Shown: positions 17,092 to 26,163, counted from the first letter of the stretch. The stretch is 64,000 bases of DNA from Tharpella sp964457755 (GCA_964457755.1 CAYWGC010000005.1:44693-108692); one strand, 5' to 3'. Notes: a model not told the origin generated them from the letters alone. Numbers and translations are program-made.

Positions 17092-17832
17092 TTGATTAAG
17101 GAGTATGAATTGATTATCACCGATATGACGATGCCTGAGTTTACGGCGGGTCTTGAAAAAAGCCGAACCATTTTTCTGCCTTTTGGTTCAACTGAAGAGC
17201 ATGGTAGACATTTGCCGCTGGATACGGATACGATGCAGGTATATGCTTCGGTCAAAGCGGCGGCGGCTATCTATCCGGTTTTTGTTGCGCCTCAGGTGCA
17301 TTACGGAATTTGTCGCAGCACTTCTGAACATCCCGGGACCGTGGGGATCTCTCCCGACACGTTTCGAGCTCTGGTTCGGGACTTGGTCAAGGGTTACTAT
17401 AAACAGGGATTGCGGAATTTTATCCTGATCTCCGGGCATGCCGGAAAAACCCATATCGGGGCTCTGGTTGAGGTCGGGGAGGAGATGCTGGCGGCTTTTC
17501 CTGATATTCGTCTGGCGGTAATTAATGAATACGATTTTTGCTATCGGGCCGGACGCCAGATTATTGAGGTTGAAGGCGACTCGCATGCCGGTGAGGTTGA
17601 GACGGCGCGGATTCAACATCTCTTTCCCGGGCTGGTCAAGGGCACCTCAGAACGAGAATTTCCTGATTTTCATGACTATATTCTAGTTCGTAACAAACAA
17701 GCCTACTGGCCCGGCGGAGTCTGGGGTGATCCAGCGTTTGCCTCAAAAGAGAAGGGTGAAAAACTCTGTCAGCTGACGGCTGAGGCTTTAGTTGATTTTG
17801 TTAGAGAGTTTGAGAATTTTATTGAGAGATAA
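17092..17832 (+). CDS. Creatininase-family amidohydrolase
   Basis: 246 residues from a TTG start (an ATG 11 codons in is an alternative). The family's metal-binding motifs are all present: GSTEEHGRHLPLDTD (~32-46) with Glu, His and Asp ligands, ISGHAGKTH (~113) and DSHAGEVETA (~163). The family includes creatininase, the riboflavin/F420-related FAPy deformylase ArfB and MftE, and the sequence alone does not choose between them. The ribF flavin gene is several kb downstream and not in the same operon. Cytoplasmic enzyme of unknown substrate. Confidence 0.85.
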   Translation: MIKEYELIITDMTMPEFTAGLEKSRTIFLPFGSTEEHGRHLPLDTDTMQVYASVKAAAAIYPVFVAPQVHYGICRSTSEHPGTVGISPDTFRALVRDLVKGYYKQGLRNFILISGHAGKTHIGALVEVGEEMLAAFPDIRLAVINEYDFCYRAGRQIIEVEGDSHAGEVETARIQHLFPGLVKGTSEREFPDFHDYILVRNKQAYWPGGVWGDPAFASKEKGEKLCQLTAEALVDFVREFENFIER

Positions 17833-17901
17833 TAGATAAACGTCTATTTTTAATGCGGCTGGATTCCGGTTTTTGCTGGAATGAACAGGTTATAAAGGAT
17901 A

Positions 17902-18678
17902 ATGGTAGGTATGCAACTAATTGATTCACATTGTCACTTAAATCTAAGTGCCTTTGATGACGATGTTGATGCTGCGGTTCAGCGGGCGCTTGCGGCCGGG
18001 GTTGAGAAGATGATGGTTATCGGTACCAATATGGCTGATTCAATCAGAGCCATTGAACTGGCCCATCAATATCCGAGTATTTACGCAACCATCGGGATTC
18101 ATCCGCATGACAGCAAAAATGCGGATGGGGCCGGTTATGAGCGCTTTAAGGCGTTGGCCGACGATCCCAAAGTCGTAGCCTATGGGGAGATCGGCCTCGA
18201 TTTTTACCGCGACCACTCACCCAAACCGGTGCAGCGGCGCGAATTTGCCCGGCAGCTGAATCTGGCGGGTGAGCTGGGTCTGCCGGTAGTTATTCACGAC
18301 CGGGATGCCCACCAGGAAGTTTATGATATTATCCGTTCCGAAGAGGGTTATCGGCATGGCGGCGTTATTCACTGCTTTTCGGCTGATTATAACTGGGCTA
18401 AACGGTTTGTCGATTTAGGCTTTGTCATCTCGATACCGGGAACCATCACTTTTCCCAAAAGTTATATCCAGAAAGAGGTAGCCGAAAAGTTGAGCCTGGA
18501 TGACTTGCTGATTGAGACGGATGCCCCCTTTTTGACCCCGATTCCACATCGGGGTAAACGGAATGAACCGGCCTATGTCGCTTTTGTGGCTGAGGCGATT
18601 GCTAAAATCCGCAAACTTGATCCGGTTGAGATTGCAGCGGTGACCAGTGCTAATAGTAAGAGAGTATTTAATCTCTAA
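17902..18678 (+). CDS. tatD: TatD-family metal-dependent hydrolase/DNase
   Basis: 258 residues; ATG at 17902 follows AAGG, with a second ATG at 17911 giving the more typical start MQLIDSHCHLN. TIM-barrel metal site residues are visible: HxH in DSHCHLN, Glu in YGEIGLDFYRDHS, His in VVIHDRDAH, His in GVIHCFSAD, and Asp in LIETDAPFLTP. TatD proteins are 3'-5' DNases/RNases or tRNA-quality deoxyribonucleases. The LolA gene starts 14 bp after the stop, so the two are likely co-transcribed. Confidence 0.93.
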   Translation: MVGMQLIDSHCHLNLSAFDDDVDAAVQRALAAGVEKMMVIGTNMADSIRAIELAHQYPSIYATIGIHPHDSKNADGAGYERFKALADDPKVVAYGEIGLDFYRDHSPKPVQRREFARQLNLAGELGLPVVIHDRDAHQEVYDIIRSEEGYRHGGVIHCFSADYNWAKRFVDLGFVISIPGTITFPKSYIQKEVAEKLSLDDLLIETDAPFLTPIPHRGKRNEPAYVAFVAEAIAKIRKLDPVEIAAVTSANSKRVFNL

Positions 18679-18692
18679 GGAGTAATTTACTG

Positions 18693-19463
18693 ATGATGAC
18701 AAAATCTATTAAAAATTTTTGCAGATTAATTTTTCAGCCCTCAATATGTGTAGTCGGGCTGGCCTCTTTATTGCTGGTTTCGAGTGTCGGAGCTGAACCT
18801 GTGGCGGAAAAGAGTTTGTCCGCTACAGAGACTGCGATTCCTGCAAAAACCGCTGCAGTCAAAAAGGCAGAGAAGATCGATAGCGAAAAAATTCTGGCCG
18901 GGATTCGGCAGCAATACCGCAAAGAGCAGGCTTTTAATGGTCGTTTTACTCAGAAAACGACCTATACTGACACCAATGAGAGCACTTTAAGCATGGGGCT
19001 GATCTGGATTCAGGGGCCCGACAAGATGCGCTGGGAGTACCAGATACCGGAAAAACAGCTTTTAGTTTCAGATGGAAAAACTCTCTGGTACTATACTCCT
19101 GACTTGAACCAGGTCATGACCGGTTCGGTTAAGGAGATCAAGGAGGCCCGGATTATTATCAACCTGCTATCAGAACTTAAAGCCCAGCCAGAAAAATTTG
19201 ATCTTGTCATCACTCAAAAAGAGGAGCGGGTTACGGTTGAACTCTCTCCGTTGGCCGGTGATCAGGCGCCTCCATTTCAAAATCTGAAGATGATTTTTTC
19301 AGCTTCAGCTTATGCTCTTATCGAGACCCAGATGGTTGATCTGTTTGCCAATAAAATTGTGATTACCTACAAATGGCAGAGTGGCCCCGATAAGGCTTTG
19401 CCGCTCTCTCATTTTACGTTTGTGCCGCCGGCCGGTTGTGATATTATGCCATTAGGGCAATAG
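18693..19463 (+). CDS. lolA: Outer-membrane lipoprotein carrier protein LolA
   Basis: 256 residues. The N terminus has a basic start followed by a hydrophobic core (about 14-30) and an Ala-x-Glu-like cut site, so it is exported to the periplasm. An Ala/Lys-rich linker (35-65) precedes the LolA fold with FNGRFTQKTTYT, GPDKMRWEYQIPEKQLLVSDG and LWYYTPDLNQV, the conserved strand pattern. LolA shuttles lipoproteins from the LolCDE exporter to the outer membrane, confirming a diderm cell. In this lineage the gene usually ends a ftsK-lolA arrangement, but ftsK is not adjacent here. Confidence 0.92.
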   Translation: MMTKSIKNFCRLIFQPSICVVGLASLLLVSSVGAEPVAEKSLSATETAIPAKTAAVKKAEKIDSEKILAGIRQQYRKEQAFNGRFTQKTTYTDTNESTLSMGLIWIQGPDKMRWEYQIPEKQLLVSDGKTLWYYTPDLNQVMTGSVKEIKEARIIINLLSELKAQPEKFDLVITQKEERVTVELSPLAGDQAPPFQNLKMIFSASAYALIETQMVDLFANKIVITYKWQSGPDKALPLSHFTFVPPAGCDIMPLGQ

Positions 19464-19607
19464 CCAAACTTAAGTTTATTTATAACAGGTTGACTTTTGC
19501 CAGCTTAGTTGCTTAATTGAAAGCTTACTTATGAAGGTTTGTAGAGACTATTGGTGCTACCTCTATAAACTGTTAAATTCTATAACTAAAAGATCTAAGG
19601 AGAAGAG

Positions 19608-20699
19608 ATGCCCTGGGAATATAACGGCGACGAAAAAAATGATAAGAAACAACCGGCCGACATTGAGGACATCATTAAAAAGGTCTTTAATCGGGCTGGA
19701 AAAGGGGTCTCAGGTGGGTTGCCGGGTGGACCGTTTTTATTGATTGCGATTCTTCTGGTGGGTTGGTTGGCGACCGGGTTTTACATTGTCGGTCCGGATG
19801 AGCTTGGAGTTGTTAAACGTTTTGGTGAGGCCGTCTATACGACTAAAGCGGGACCCCACTGGCACCTACCCAAACCGATCGAGACGGTTTTAAAACCTAA
19901 AGTCACTCAGGTAAAACGCCTGGAGATCGGTTTTCGATCAATTTCTTCCGGTACCCCCGCCCGATATCAGTTGGTGCCGCGTGAATCGCTGATGCTGACC
20001 GGTGATGAAAATATTGTCAATGCCCAGTTCATCGTTCAGTATCGTATCAGTGATCCGATTGCTTACCTTTTTAATATTAATAATCAAACTGCTACCGTGC
20101 GCGTCGCAACCGAAGCCGCAATGCGTGAGGTGATCGGGAAAAATGACATTGATATTGTTCTGACGACCGGTAAAAATAAGGTGCAACAGGATTGTGAAAG
20201 ACGTCTGCAGGAGGTTCTCGACAGTTATAATGCCGGTGTCGATATAGTCGCCGTCCAGCTTCAGGATGTGCACCCGCCCAAACAGGTAATTCAATCGTTT
20301 CAGGATGTTGCCAGCGCCAAAGAAAATAAAATCCGCTTAATTAACGAGGCCCAGGGTTACAGCAATGATATTCTGCCTAAAGCCAAGGGTAAAGCTGAAC
20401 AGATGACCAACCAGGCTCTGGCCTATAAAGCCGAACTGGTAAACCAGGCAACCGGTGAGGCAGATCGTTTTCTGGCCAACTTGAGCGCCTACAAAATGGC
20501 TCCGCAAATTACCCGTAAACGGATGCAACTGGAGATGATGGAAGAGGTTTTAGGGGGTATTGACAAGATCATTATCGATCCCAAAGTAAATCGTTCTTTA
20601 TTGCCGTTACTGCCTCTGGATGCCCGTCCGAGCCTTAATCGTAATCTAAATGAGTCGGCCCAGACCGGGTCACAATCTCAGGTCGGGAGGGTCAGATAA
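19608..20699 (+). CDS. hflK: SPFH/Band 7 protein HflK
   Basis: 363 residues; ATG at 19608 with AAGGAGAAGAG upstream. A short Gly-rich hydrophilic head is followed by one membrane span (about 43-62, LLIAILLVGWLATGFYIV), then the SPFH domain starting GPDELGVVKRFGEAV and a long Ala/Gln-rich helix (about 240-320, for example GKAEQMTNQALAYKAELV). HflK with HflC forms a cage around the FtsH protease in the inner membrane and modulates membrane-protein degradation. Its stop overlaps the hflC start by 1 bp. Confidence 0.95.
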   Translation: MPWEYNGDEKNDKKQPADIEDIIKKVFNRAGKGVSGGLPGGPFLLIAILLVGWLATGFYIVGPDELGVVKRFGEAVYTTKAGPHWHLPKPIETVLKPKVTQVKRLEIGFRSISSGTPARYQLVPRESLMLTGDENIVNAQFIVQYRISDPIAYLFNINNQTATVRVATEAAMREVIGKNDIDIVLTTGKNKVQQDCERRLQEVLDSYNAGVDIVAVQLQDVHPPKQVIQSFQDVASAKENKIRLINEAQGYSNDILPKAKGKAEQMTNQALAYKAELVNQATGEADRFLANLSAYKMAPQITRKRMQLEMMEEVLGGIDKIIIDPKVNRSLLPLLPLDARPSLNRNLNESAQTGSQSQVGRVR

Positions 20700-21544
20700 T
20701 GAATATCGCCAAATCAGGATTGATTATTTTGGTAATTGTTGTAGTTTTTATCTACAACGGTCTTTTTGTGGTTGATCAGACCCAGCAGGCGATGATCCTG
20801 CAGCTTGGTAAACCGGTTAAGGTGGTCAAGGATCCGGGTTTAAATTTCAAGATTCCTTTCCTCCAGCAGGTAAGTTTTTTTGACCGTCGTCTGCTCCATT
20901 ACGATGCGGCCCCAGCGGAAATCATCACCAGCGACAAGAAAAATCTGGTTATCGACAACTACTCGAAATGGAAAATTGTTGATCCCCTGAAATTCTATCA
21001 ATCCGTGCGCACCGAATCGGGAGCTCAGTCAAGACTTGATGATATTATCTATTCGCAGTTGCGGGTTGAATTGGGCCGGGAAACCCTTATTGATATTGTC
21101 TCTAAGGTGCGTGAAGAGATTATGCATAAGGTGACCATCCAGAGTAACGAGGCGGCGGCAGCGTATGGTATCGAAGTACTTGATGTCCGAATCAAGGCTG
21201 CCGATCTCCCGCTAGAGAATGAAAAACATGTTTTTACCCGCATGCAGGCTGAACGTCAGCGGCAGGCCAAACGTTATCGTTCGGAAGGTGAAGAGGCGGC
21301 CATAAAAACCCGCTCTCAGGCCGACAAAGAACGTACTATTATCATCTCTGAAGCCTACATGAAATCAGAACAGATTAAAGGTGAAGGGGAACAGACGGCG
21401 ATAAAAATATCTGCCGATGCTTTTGGTCAGGATCCCGATTTTTACGATTTTTACCGTTCATTGCAGGCTTACAGTAAATCATTAGGGGACCGCGCTACGG
21501 TGGTTATGGATCGAGATGGTGAGTTCCTGCGTCATTTTAGATAG
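20699..21544 (+). CDS. hflC: SPFH/Band 7 protein HflC
   Basis: 281 residues, coupled to hflK through a TAATG overlap. One N-terminal membrane span (about 7-24), then VDQTQQAMILQLGKPVK opening the SPFH domain, the IITSDKKNLVIDNYSKW core, and the C-terminal helix with RYRSEGEEAAIKTRSQADKE. The ending GEFLRHFR resembles HflC of other proteobacteria. It partners HflK in the FtsH regulatory complex. Confidence 0.95.
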   Translation: MNIAKSGLIILVIVVVFIYNGLFVVDQTQQAMILQLGKPVKVVKDPGLNFKIPFLQQVSFFDRRLLHYDAAPAEIITSDKKNLVIDNYSKWKIVDPLKFYQSVRTESGAQSRLDDIIYSQLRVELGRETLIDIVSKVREEIMHKVTIQSNEAAAAYGIEVLDVRIKAADLPLENEKHVFTRMQAERQRQAKRYRSEGEEAAIKTRSQADKERTIIISEAYMKSEQIKGEGEQTAIKISADAFGQDPDFYDFYRSLQAYSKSLGDRATVVMDRDGEFLRHFR

Positions 21545-21592
21545 TTTCTAAACTGTGGGTTAATATTCTTTTGATTTAATAACAGCTGTTGG

Positions 21593-21663
21593 GTATCAGG
21601 TGTTAGCTCTTAGTTTGAGTTGTTGCTTATTGATCTCTTAAACTGACAGCTAACACCTGATAC
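21593..21663. repeat. Long-armed hairpin after hflC
   Basis: GTATCAGGTGTTAGCT (21593-21608) is exactly complementary to AGCTAACACCTGATAC (21648-21663), with a 39-base loop and TTTTTACC after it. It may act as the hflKC terminator, but the long loop is atypical, so a palindromic intergenic repeat is also possible. Confidence 0.6.
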
Positions 21664-21691
21664 TTTTTACCTTAAAAAATAATGAAAAATC

Positions 21692-22630
21692 GTGCAGATT
21701 TATAATAATTTTCGTGAATACTGCTTTCCGCCTCAAAGTCAGGTGGTAGCAATTGGTAACTTTGACGGTGTCCATCTTGGACACCGTTCTCTTTTTGCGC
21801 TGGCGAAGGCCCGGGCAGAAAAGCTTGGTTTGCAGTCAGCAGCTCTAACCTTTCGCCCGCATCCCTTGAAACTTCTCTTTCCTGAACGCCGCATCTTTTT
21901 GATCACTTCATACGAACGTAAAGCTGATTTGATTGCATCTAGTGGCATCGGCAATCTCGTAATTGCTCCTTTTGACCACCAATTTGCTGATCTTACGGCC
22001 CAAGATTTTGTCGAAAATGTTTTGGTCAAACATCTTGGTGCGGCCGTAGTCATAGTGGGTGACAATTACACCTTTGGTCGTAACCGTGAAGGTTCGCTCT
22101 CCAGATTGCAGGAGTTGGGCCTGGAATATGGCTTTAAGGTCGAGATTGCACCTCCCTGTCAAGTTGATGGAGAGTTAGTCAGTAGTACCAAAATTCGGGA
22201 AGCCATAATGCAGGGAGAGATTGAAAGGGCTTCGCGTTTTTTAGGTCGTCCCTGTGCAATTGTTGGTCAAGTTGTGCGTGGTAAGGGTCGTGGTCGGGGA
22301 ATCGGTTTTCCGACTGCCAACCTGGTTTCAGAAGTGGAACTTTATCCCGCCGAGGGTGTCTATGCGGTCTGGGCTGAATATGATGGTAAGCGTCATAAGG
22401 GGGTCGTCAACATCGGCTATAATCCGACATTTGCGGATACCGGCCTGACGGTTGAAGTTCATATCCTTGATTTTGATCAGGATCTTTATGGGCAGAAAGT
22501 AAAAATCATCTTTGTCGAGCATCTGCGTAAAGAGAAGACCTGTGCCGGGATCGAGGAGTTACAGCAATTGATTGCATCTGATGTCAGGGCTGCACGACAA
22601 ATTCTACAGAGCTTTAAAGCCGAGGCTTAA
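21692..22630 (+). CDS. ribF: Bifunctional riboflavin kinase / FAD synthetase
   Basis: 312 residues from a GTG start. The N-terminal FMN adenylyltransferase domain has AIGNFDGVHLGHRSLF (nucleotidyltransferase HxGH-type motif) and the ISSTKIRE-like block SSTKIREAIMQGEIERA. The C-terminal riboflavin kinase domain has GKGRGRGIGFPTANL and VNIGYNPTF. It makes FMN then FAD from riboflavin. It stands alone, with an intergenic region of 232 bp before rpsB in which I see no clear hairpin or consensus promoter. Confidence 0.96.
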   Translation: MQIYNNFREYCFPPQSQVVAIGNFDGVHLGHRSLFALAKARAEKLGLQSAALTFRPHPLKLLFPERRIFLITSYERKADLIASSGIGNLVIAPFDHQFADLTAQDFVENVLVKHLGAAVVIVGDNYTFGRNREGSLSRLQELGLEYGFKVEIAPPCQVDGELVSSTKIREAIMQGEIERASRFLGRPCAIVGQVVRGKGRGRGIGFPTANLVSEVELYPAEGVYAVWAEYDGKRHKGVVNIGYNPTFADTGLTVEVHILDFDQDLYGQKVKIIFVEHLRKEKTCAGIEELQQLIASDVRAARQILQSFKAEA

Positions 22631-22862
22631 TGTCAGCAGAACACGCTCTTTTCCCCTTGCAAAGTGAGCTTTCTTGTGGTAACTAGGCCGCGTTCAAATT
22701 CACACGTTTTCTTATTTTGATTTAAGATTTAACCGGGTTCAGATCTGGTTTGATAAATTTTAAGTCAAAAGACAGATACTGCGGTGCCGGGTTGTCCGGT
22801 TGGTATTTGTTTAAAAAGAGAGCGGAGGTTAAACCAACATCTTTTAAGTAAGGAGCAACAAC

Positions 22863-23708
22863 ATGGCAATGGTAACAATGCGACAATTGCTGGAGTCCGG
22901 CGTTCATTTCGGGCATCAGACCAAGCGCTGGAACCCGAAAATGAAAAAATATATTTTTGGGGCGCGTAACGGGATTTACATTATTGATCTCCAGAAAACT
23001 ATCAAACTCTACCGGATAGCCTACAAGACCATCGTCGACACGGTCGCTGAAGGTGGAGATGTACTTTTTGTCGGGACTAAAAAGCAGGCTCAGGAAAGTA
23101 TCAAAGAAGCGGCCGTCAACAGTGGCATGTACTGGGTCAACAATCGTTGGCTTGGCGGCATGATGACAAATTTCAATACGATCAAAAAAAGTATTACCCG
23201 TCTGCGTAAGCTTGAGACCATGAAAGAGGACGGAACCTACGAATTGCTGCCCAAAAAAGAGGTTCTGAAACTCGAGAAAAAGCGGGAAAAACTTGAGAAG
23301 AACCTGGGCGGGGTTAAGAGCATGAAAAAAGCCCCAGCCTGTATCTTTGTAATTGATGTTAAACGTGAGTCAATTGCCGTAGCCGAAGCCCAGAAACTTG
23401 GTATTCCGGTAGTCGCGATTGTCGATACCAACTGTGATCCCGATGCCGTTGACTATGTTGTGCCGGGCAACGATGATGCTATCCGCGCCATCAAGCTCTT
23501 TTGCACAAGCATGTCTGAAGCTTGTATTGAAGGCCGGGCCTTGCGGGATGAGCGGATGATGGCACGTGAAGAAGAAATCGAGGTCGTGGTTGATGACGGC
23601 AAGATGCCGATTGTCGAAAGGGTTGGCGAGAGTGAAGCTGAAGTTGCTCCACCGGCACCGGCAGCTGAAGTTGCTACACCGGCACCGGCAGATGAAGTCA
23701 AAGCTTAA
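22863..23708 (+). CDS. rpsB: 30S ribosomal protein S2
   Basis: 281 residues; ATG at 22863 with AAGGAG upstream. Core motifs are typical: LLESGVHFGHQTKRWNPKM, YIFGARNGIYIIDLQKT, FVGTKKQAQE, NRWLGGMMTNF and the DTNCDPDAVDYVVPGNDDA segment. The last ~25 residues are an acidic Ala/Pro extension encoded by a 27-bp tandem duplication, longer than the E. coli protein's tail. First gene of the conserved rpsB-tsf-pyrH-frr block, here separated from tsf by a MITE-like repeat. Confidence 0.98.
   Translation: MAMVTMRQLLESGVHFGHQTKRWNPKMKKYIFGARNGIYIIDLQKTIKLYRIAYKTIVDTVAEGGDVLFVGTKKQAQESIKEAAVNSGMYWVNNRWLGGMMTNFNTIKKSITRLRKLETMKEDGTYELLPKKEVLKLEKKREKLEKNLGGVKSMKKAPACIFVIDVKRESIAVAEAQKLGIPVVAIVDTNCDPDAVDYVVPGNDDAIRAIKLFCTSMSEACIEGRALRDERMMAREEEIEVVVDDGKMPIVERVGESEAEVAPPAPAAEVATPAPADEVKA
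23637..23690 (+). repeat. 27-bp in-frame tandem duplication in rpsB 3' end
   Basis: Two 27-bp units (23637-23663 and 23664-23690) differ by one base and encode AEVAPPAPA then AEVATPAPA. They make a short disordered tail on S2. Confidence 0.85.
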
Positions 23709-23767
23709 TTCAGTTGAAATAATTTTTGCCACTGAAGCCGCAGCGTCGTGATAAAGCGAATTTTTCA

Positions 23768-23940
23768 CTGGGAGGCTGTTCGAGAATAGAAATTTTTTCT
23801 CAGATCGAGGCATTTTTTGAAAATAAAGCATACCCCAAGGGCACTTCCTGCGGGGTGCAACATACACTTAGTATTTCGAGCATTATTTTCAAAAAATAAC
23901 GCTGAGATGGGGAAAAGGGCATTCTTGGATAGCCACCTAG
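23768..23940. repeat. MITE-like repeat A, copy 1 (rpsB-tsf spacer)
   Basis: The left end CTGGGAGGCTGTTCGAGAAT and the partly decayed right end (ATTCTTGGAT AGCCACCTAG) are inverted repeats. Inside, ATTTTTTGAAAATAA (23812-23826) is exactly complementary to 23883-23897. The interior is nearly identical to copy 2 at 58187-58333, except for an extra ~25-bp GC-rich piece around 23830-23860. No coding potential. It lies between rpsB and tsf and could act on readthrough between them. Confidence 0.85.
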
Positions 23941-23994
23941 GTTCTCAGTGGTGATTATATAATTTGAAATAACCTGATCAATGGAGATAAAATA

Positions 23995-24645
23995 ATGGCT
24001 CAGATTTCTGCAGCAATGGTCAAGGAGCTTCGCGAGAAGACCGGCGCTGGAATTATGGATTGCAAGGGCGCTTTAAAAGAGAAAGATGGTAACCTCGAAG
24101 AAGCCTTGGTTTATTTACGTGAAAAAGGGCTGGCCTCAGCCTCTAAAAAAGGTGGCCGCATCACCTCGGAAGGAGTGGTCTCTTCATACATTCACGCCGG
24201 TGGCAAAATTGGAGTAATGGTTGAAGTTAATTGCGAGACCGACTTTGTTGCTAGAACCGATGGTTTTACTGCTTTTGTTAAAGATATCGCCATGCATATC
24301 GCCGCTGCAGCTCCGGTTGCTTTAGCACGTGAAGATATTGCTCCCGAAGTCGTTGAGACAGAGCGCGGTATTTTCCGTACTCAGGCCTTGGATAGCGGTA
24401 AGCCGGAAAAAATCGTCGACAAGATTATCGACGGTAAAATCGAAAAATTCTACAAGGAAAGTTGCTTGCTGGAACAGGTTTTCGTTAAGAATACTGACCT
24501 TACTATCGATGAATGTCTTAAAGAGATGATTGCTAAGACCGGTGAAAATATTAGTATTCGACGTTACACTCGGTTTGTTATGGGTGAGGGACTTGAAAAG
24601 AGAAGTTGTGATTTAGCCCAGGAAGTAGCCGATCAACTTAAATAG
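23995..24645 (+). CDS. tsf: Translation elongation factor Ts
   Basis: 216 residues, the short form. The N-terminal UBA-like domain ISAAMVKELREKTGAGIMDC is followed by the core with VEVNCETDFVARTDGF (TDFVA motif that inserts into EF-Tu), and the C-terminal part ends with GENISIRRYTRFVMGEGLE. It recycles EF-Tu-GDP. Second in the rpsB-tsf-pyrH-frr order; the start ATG at 23995 has GGAGA upstream. Confidence 0.97.
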   Translation: MAQISAAMVKELREKTGAGIMDCKGALKEKDGNLEEALVYLREKGLASASKKGGRITSEGVVSSYIHAGGKIGVMVEVNCETDFVARTDGFTAFVKDIAMHIAAAAPVALAREDIAPEVVETERGIFRTQALDSGKPEKIVDKIIDGKIEKFYKESCLLEQVFVKNTDLTIDECLKEMIAKTGENISIRRYTRFVMGEGLEKRSCDLAQEVADQLK

Positions 24646-24672
24646 TGTCAAACTTTGTAGAGAGTAGCCCTT

Positions 24673-25419
24673 TTGTCTAAATCGTTTCCTGAAAATGCTG
24701 TAGCTCCAGAATTAGCTTTTCGACGAGTTCTGCTGAAACTTTCCGGTGAGGCCCTGATGGGTTCCGGTGAGTACGGTATTGAACCTTCGGCAATTTCAGG
24801 TTTTGCCCAGGAGATTGTTGATATTCATAAACTTGGGTTGCAGACAGCGATTGTTATCGGTGGCGGCAATATTTTTCGCGGCATAACTGCTTCTGCGAAA
24901 GGTATGGACCGGTCCACAGCTGACCACATGGGTATGCTCGCTACTGTGATTAACGGTTTGGCTCTACAGGATGCAATTGAGCGTTATGGCGTAAAAGTTC
25001 GGGTGATGACGGCAATCTCTATGCACGAAGTTGCCGAACCCTATATACGGCGCCGGGCTGTACGGCATCTTGAAAAAGGGCGCATCGTCATTTTTGTCGC
25101 GGGCACCGGGAATCCATTTTTTTCTACTGATACAGCGGCAGCTTTAAGGGCTATGGAGATTCAGGCAGATATCATTCTGAAGGCGACCAAGGTTGACGGT
25201 ATCTATGATAGTGATCCAGTTACAAACCCTGAAGCCAAGCGTTTTGATCAGCTCAGCTACCTTGATGTACTGCAAAGAGGTTTAAAGGTTATGGATGCCG
25301 CGGCAATCTCAGTCTGTATGGATAATAGTCTGCCCATCCTGGTTTTTAATCTGACCAAACACGGCAATATTAAACGCGCTGTATGTGGTGATGAAATCGG
25401 AACCCGTGTCGGCGATTGA
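24673..25419 (+). CDS. pyrH: Uridylate kinase (UMP kinase)
   Basis: 248 residues from a TTG start. Amino-acid-kinase fold motifs are RVLLKLSGEALMG (phosphate loop), VIGGGNIFRG, DHMGMLATVINGLAL, FVAGTGNPFFSTDTAAALRA and LKATKVDGIYDSDP. It makes UDP from UMP, is hexameric in bacteria, and is GTP-activated and UTP-inhibited. 28 bp after tsf, same transcript. Confidence 0.97.
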   Translation: MSKSFPENAVAPELAFRRVLLKLSGEALMGSGEYGIEPSAISGFAQEIVDIHKLGLQTAIVIGGGNIFRGITASAKGMDRSTADHMGMLATVINGLALQDAIERYGVKVRVMTAISMHEVAEPYIRRRAVRHLEKGRIVIFVAGTGNPFFSTDTAAALRAMEIQADIILKATKVDGIYDSDPVTNPEAKRFDQLSYLDVLQRGLKVMDAAAISVCMDNSLPILVFNLTKHGNIKRAVCGDEIGTRVGD

Positions 25420-25452
25420 TTTTTTTGCGGCACTGTCAAAAAGGAGTTGAAT

Positions 25453-26022
25453 ATGAGCCTGGAGATGGTTAATGAAGTTACCGATGACTGTAAAGTCGGT
25501 ATGCAGAAAGCCCTGGAAGCATTAAAGAGAGAGTTGGGTCGGGTGCGAACCGGACGGGCTTCATTGTCTTTGCTGGATGGTATCAAGATTGACTATTTCG
25601 GAACCATGACCCCTTTAAATCAGGTGGCCTCACTGGCTATTCCTGAAAGTCGTATGATTTCTATACAGCCTTGGGATAACTCCGTGATACCGCTTATTGA
25701 AAAGGCTATAAACAAGTCAGACTTAGGTATTAATCCAGGCAATGACGGCAAACAAATTCGTCTGGCAATACCCAGACCGACTGAAGAACGCCGTAAGGAA
25801 CTTGTTAAAGTAGTCAAAAAAATTGGCGAGACCAGTAAAATATCATTACGTTCAAATCGTCGTGATGGTATCGAAATGCTTAAATCTTTGGAAAAAGATA
25901 AAGATATAACCGAAGATGAGAATAAAAAAGGTCAGACTGAGATGCAGAAACTAACCGACGAATTTGTCAAACTGGTTGATGAAGTAATTGTGGAAAAAGA
26001 GAAAGAAGTGATGTCAATTTAG
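25453..26022 (+). CDS. frr: Ribosome recycling factor
   Basis: 189 residues from the ATG at 25453, preceded by AAGGAG at 25441-25446; the TTG two codons earlier is not needed. Family motifs are LKRELGRVRTGRAS, LDGIKIDYFG, IQPWDNSVIPLIEKAI, IRLAIPRPTEERRKELVK and SLRSNRRDGIEMLK. It splits post-termination ribosomes with EF-G. Last of the translation block. Confidence 0.97.
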   Translation: MSLEMVNEVTDDCKVGMQKALEALKRELGRVRTGRASLSLLDGIKIDYFGTMTPLNQVASLAIPESRMISIQPWDNSVIPLIEKAINKSDLGINPGNDGKQIRLAIPRPTEERRKELVKVVKKIGETSKISLRSNRRDGIEMLKSLEKDKDITEDENKKGQTEMQKLTDEFVKLVDEVIVEKEKEVMSI

Positions 26023-26099
26023 GTTTTTTGGTTTATGGTTTGAAGTAATGGTTTAAGTTTTTTTTAATGGTTGTCTTTTCAAGGCGGCCCAATAAAAAT

Positions 26100-26142
26100 C
26101 CGCACTTTAAGCAATATTTAAACAAATCTACTTAAAGTGCGG
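26100..26142. terminator. Hairpin between frr and the ferredoxin gene
   Basis: CCGCACTTTAAG and CTTAAAGTGCGG form a perfect 12-bp stem with a 19-base loop. It ends ~10 bp before the ferredoxin ribosome site, with no T-run after it, so it may be a weak terminator of the frr transcript or a 5' stabilising structure of the ferredoxin mRNA. Confidence 0.5.
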
Positions 26143-26163
26143 AACTTTAAAATGGAGGAAAGA

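Noticed and set aside
17188..17619. 143-codon minus-strand frame
   Set aside because: Shadow of the creatininase-family gene.
19490..19519. TTGACT-N18-TAATTG as an hflK promoter
   Set aside because: Weak match and long spacer; not strong enough to call.
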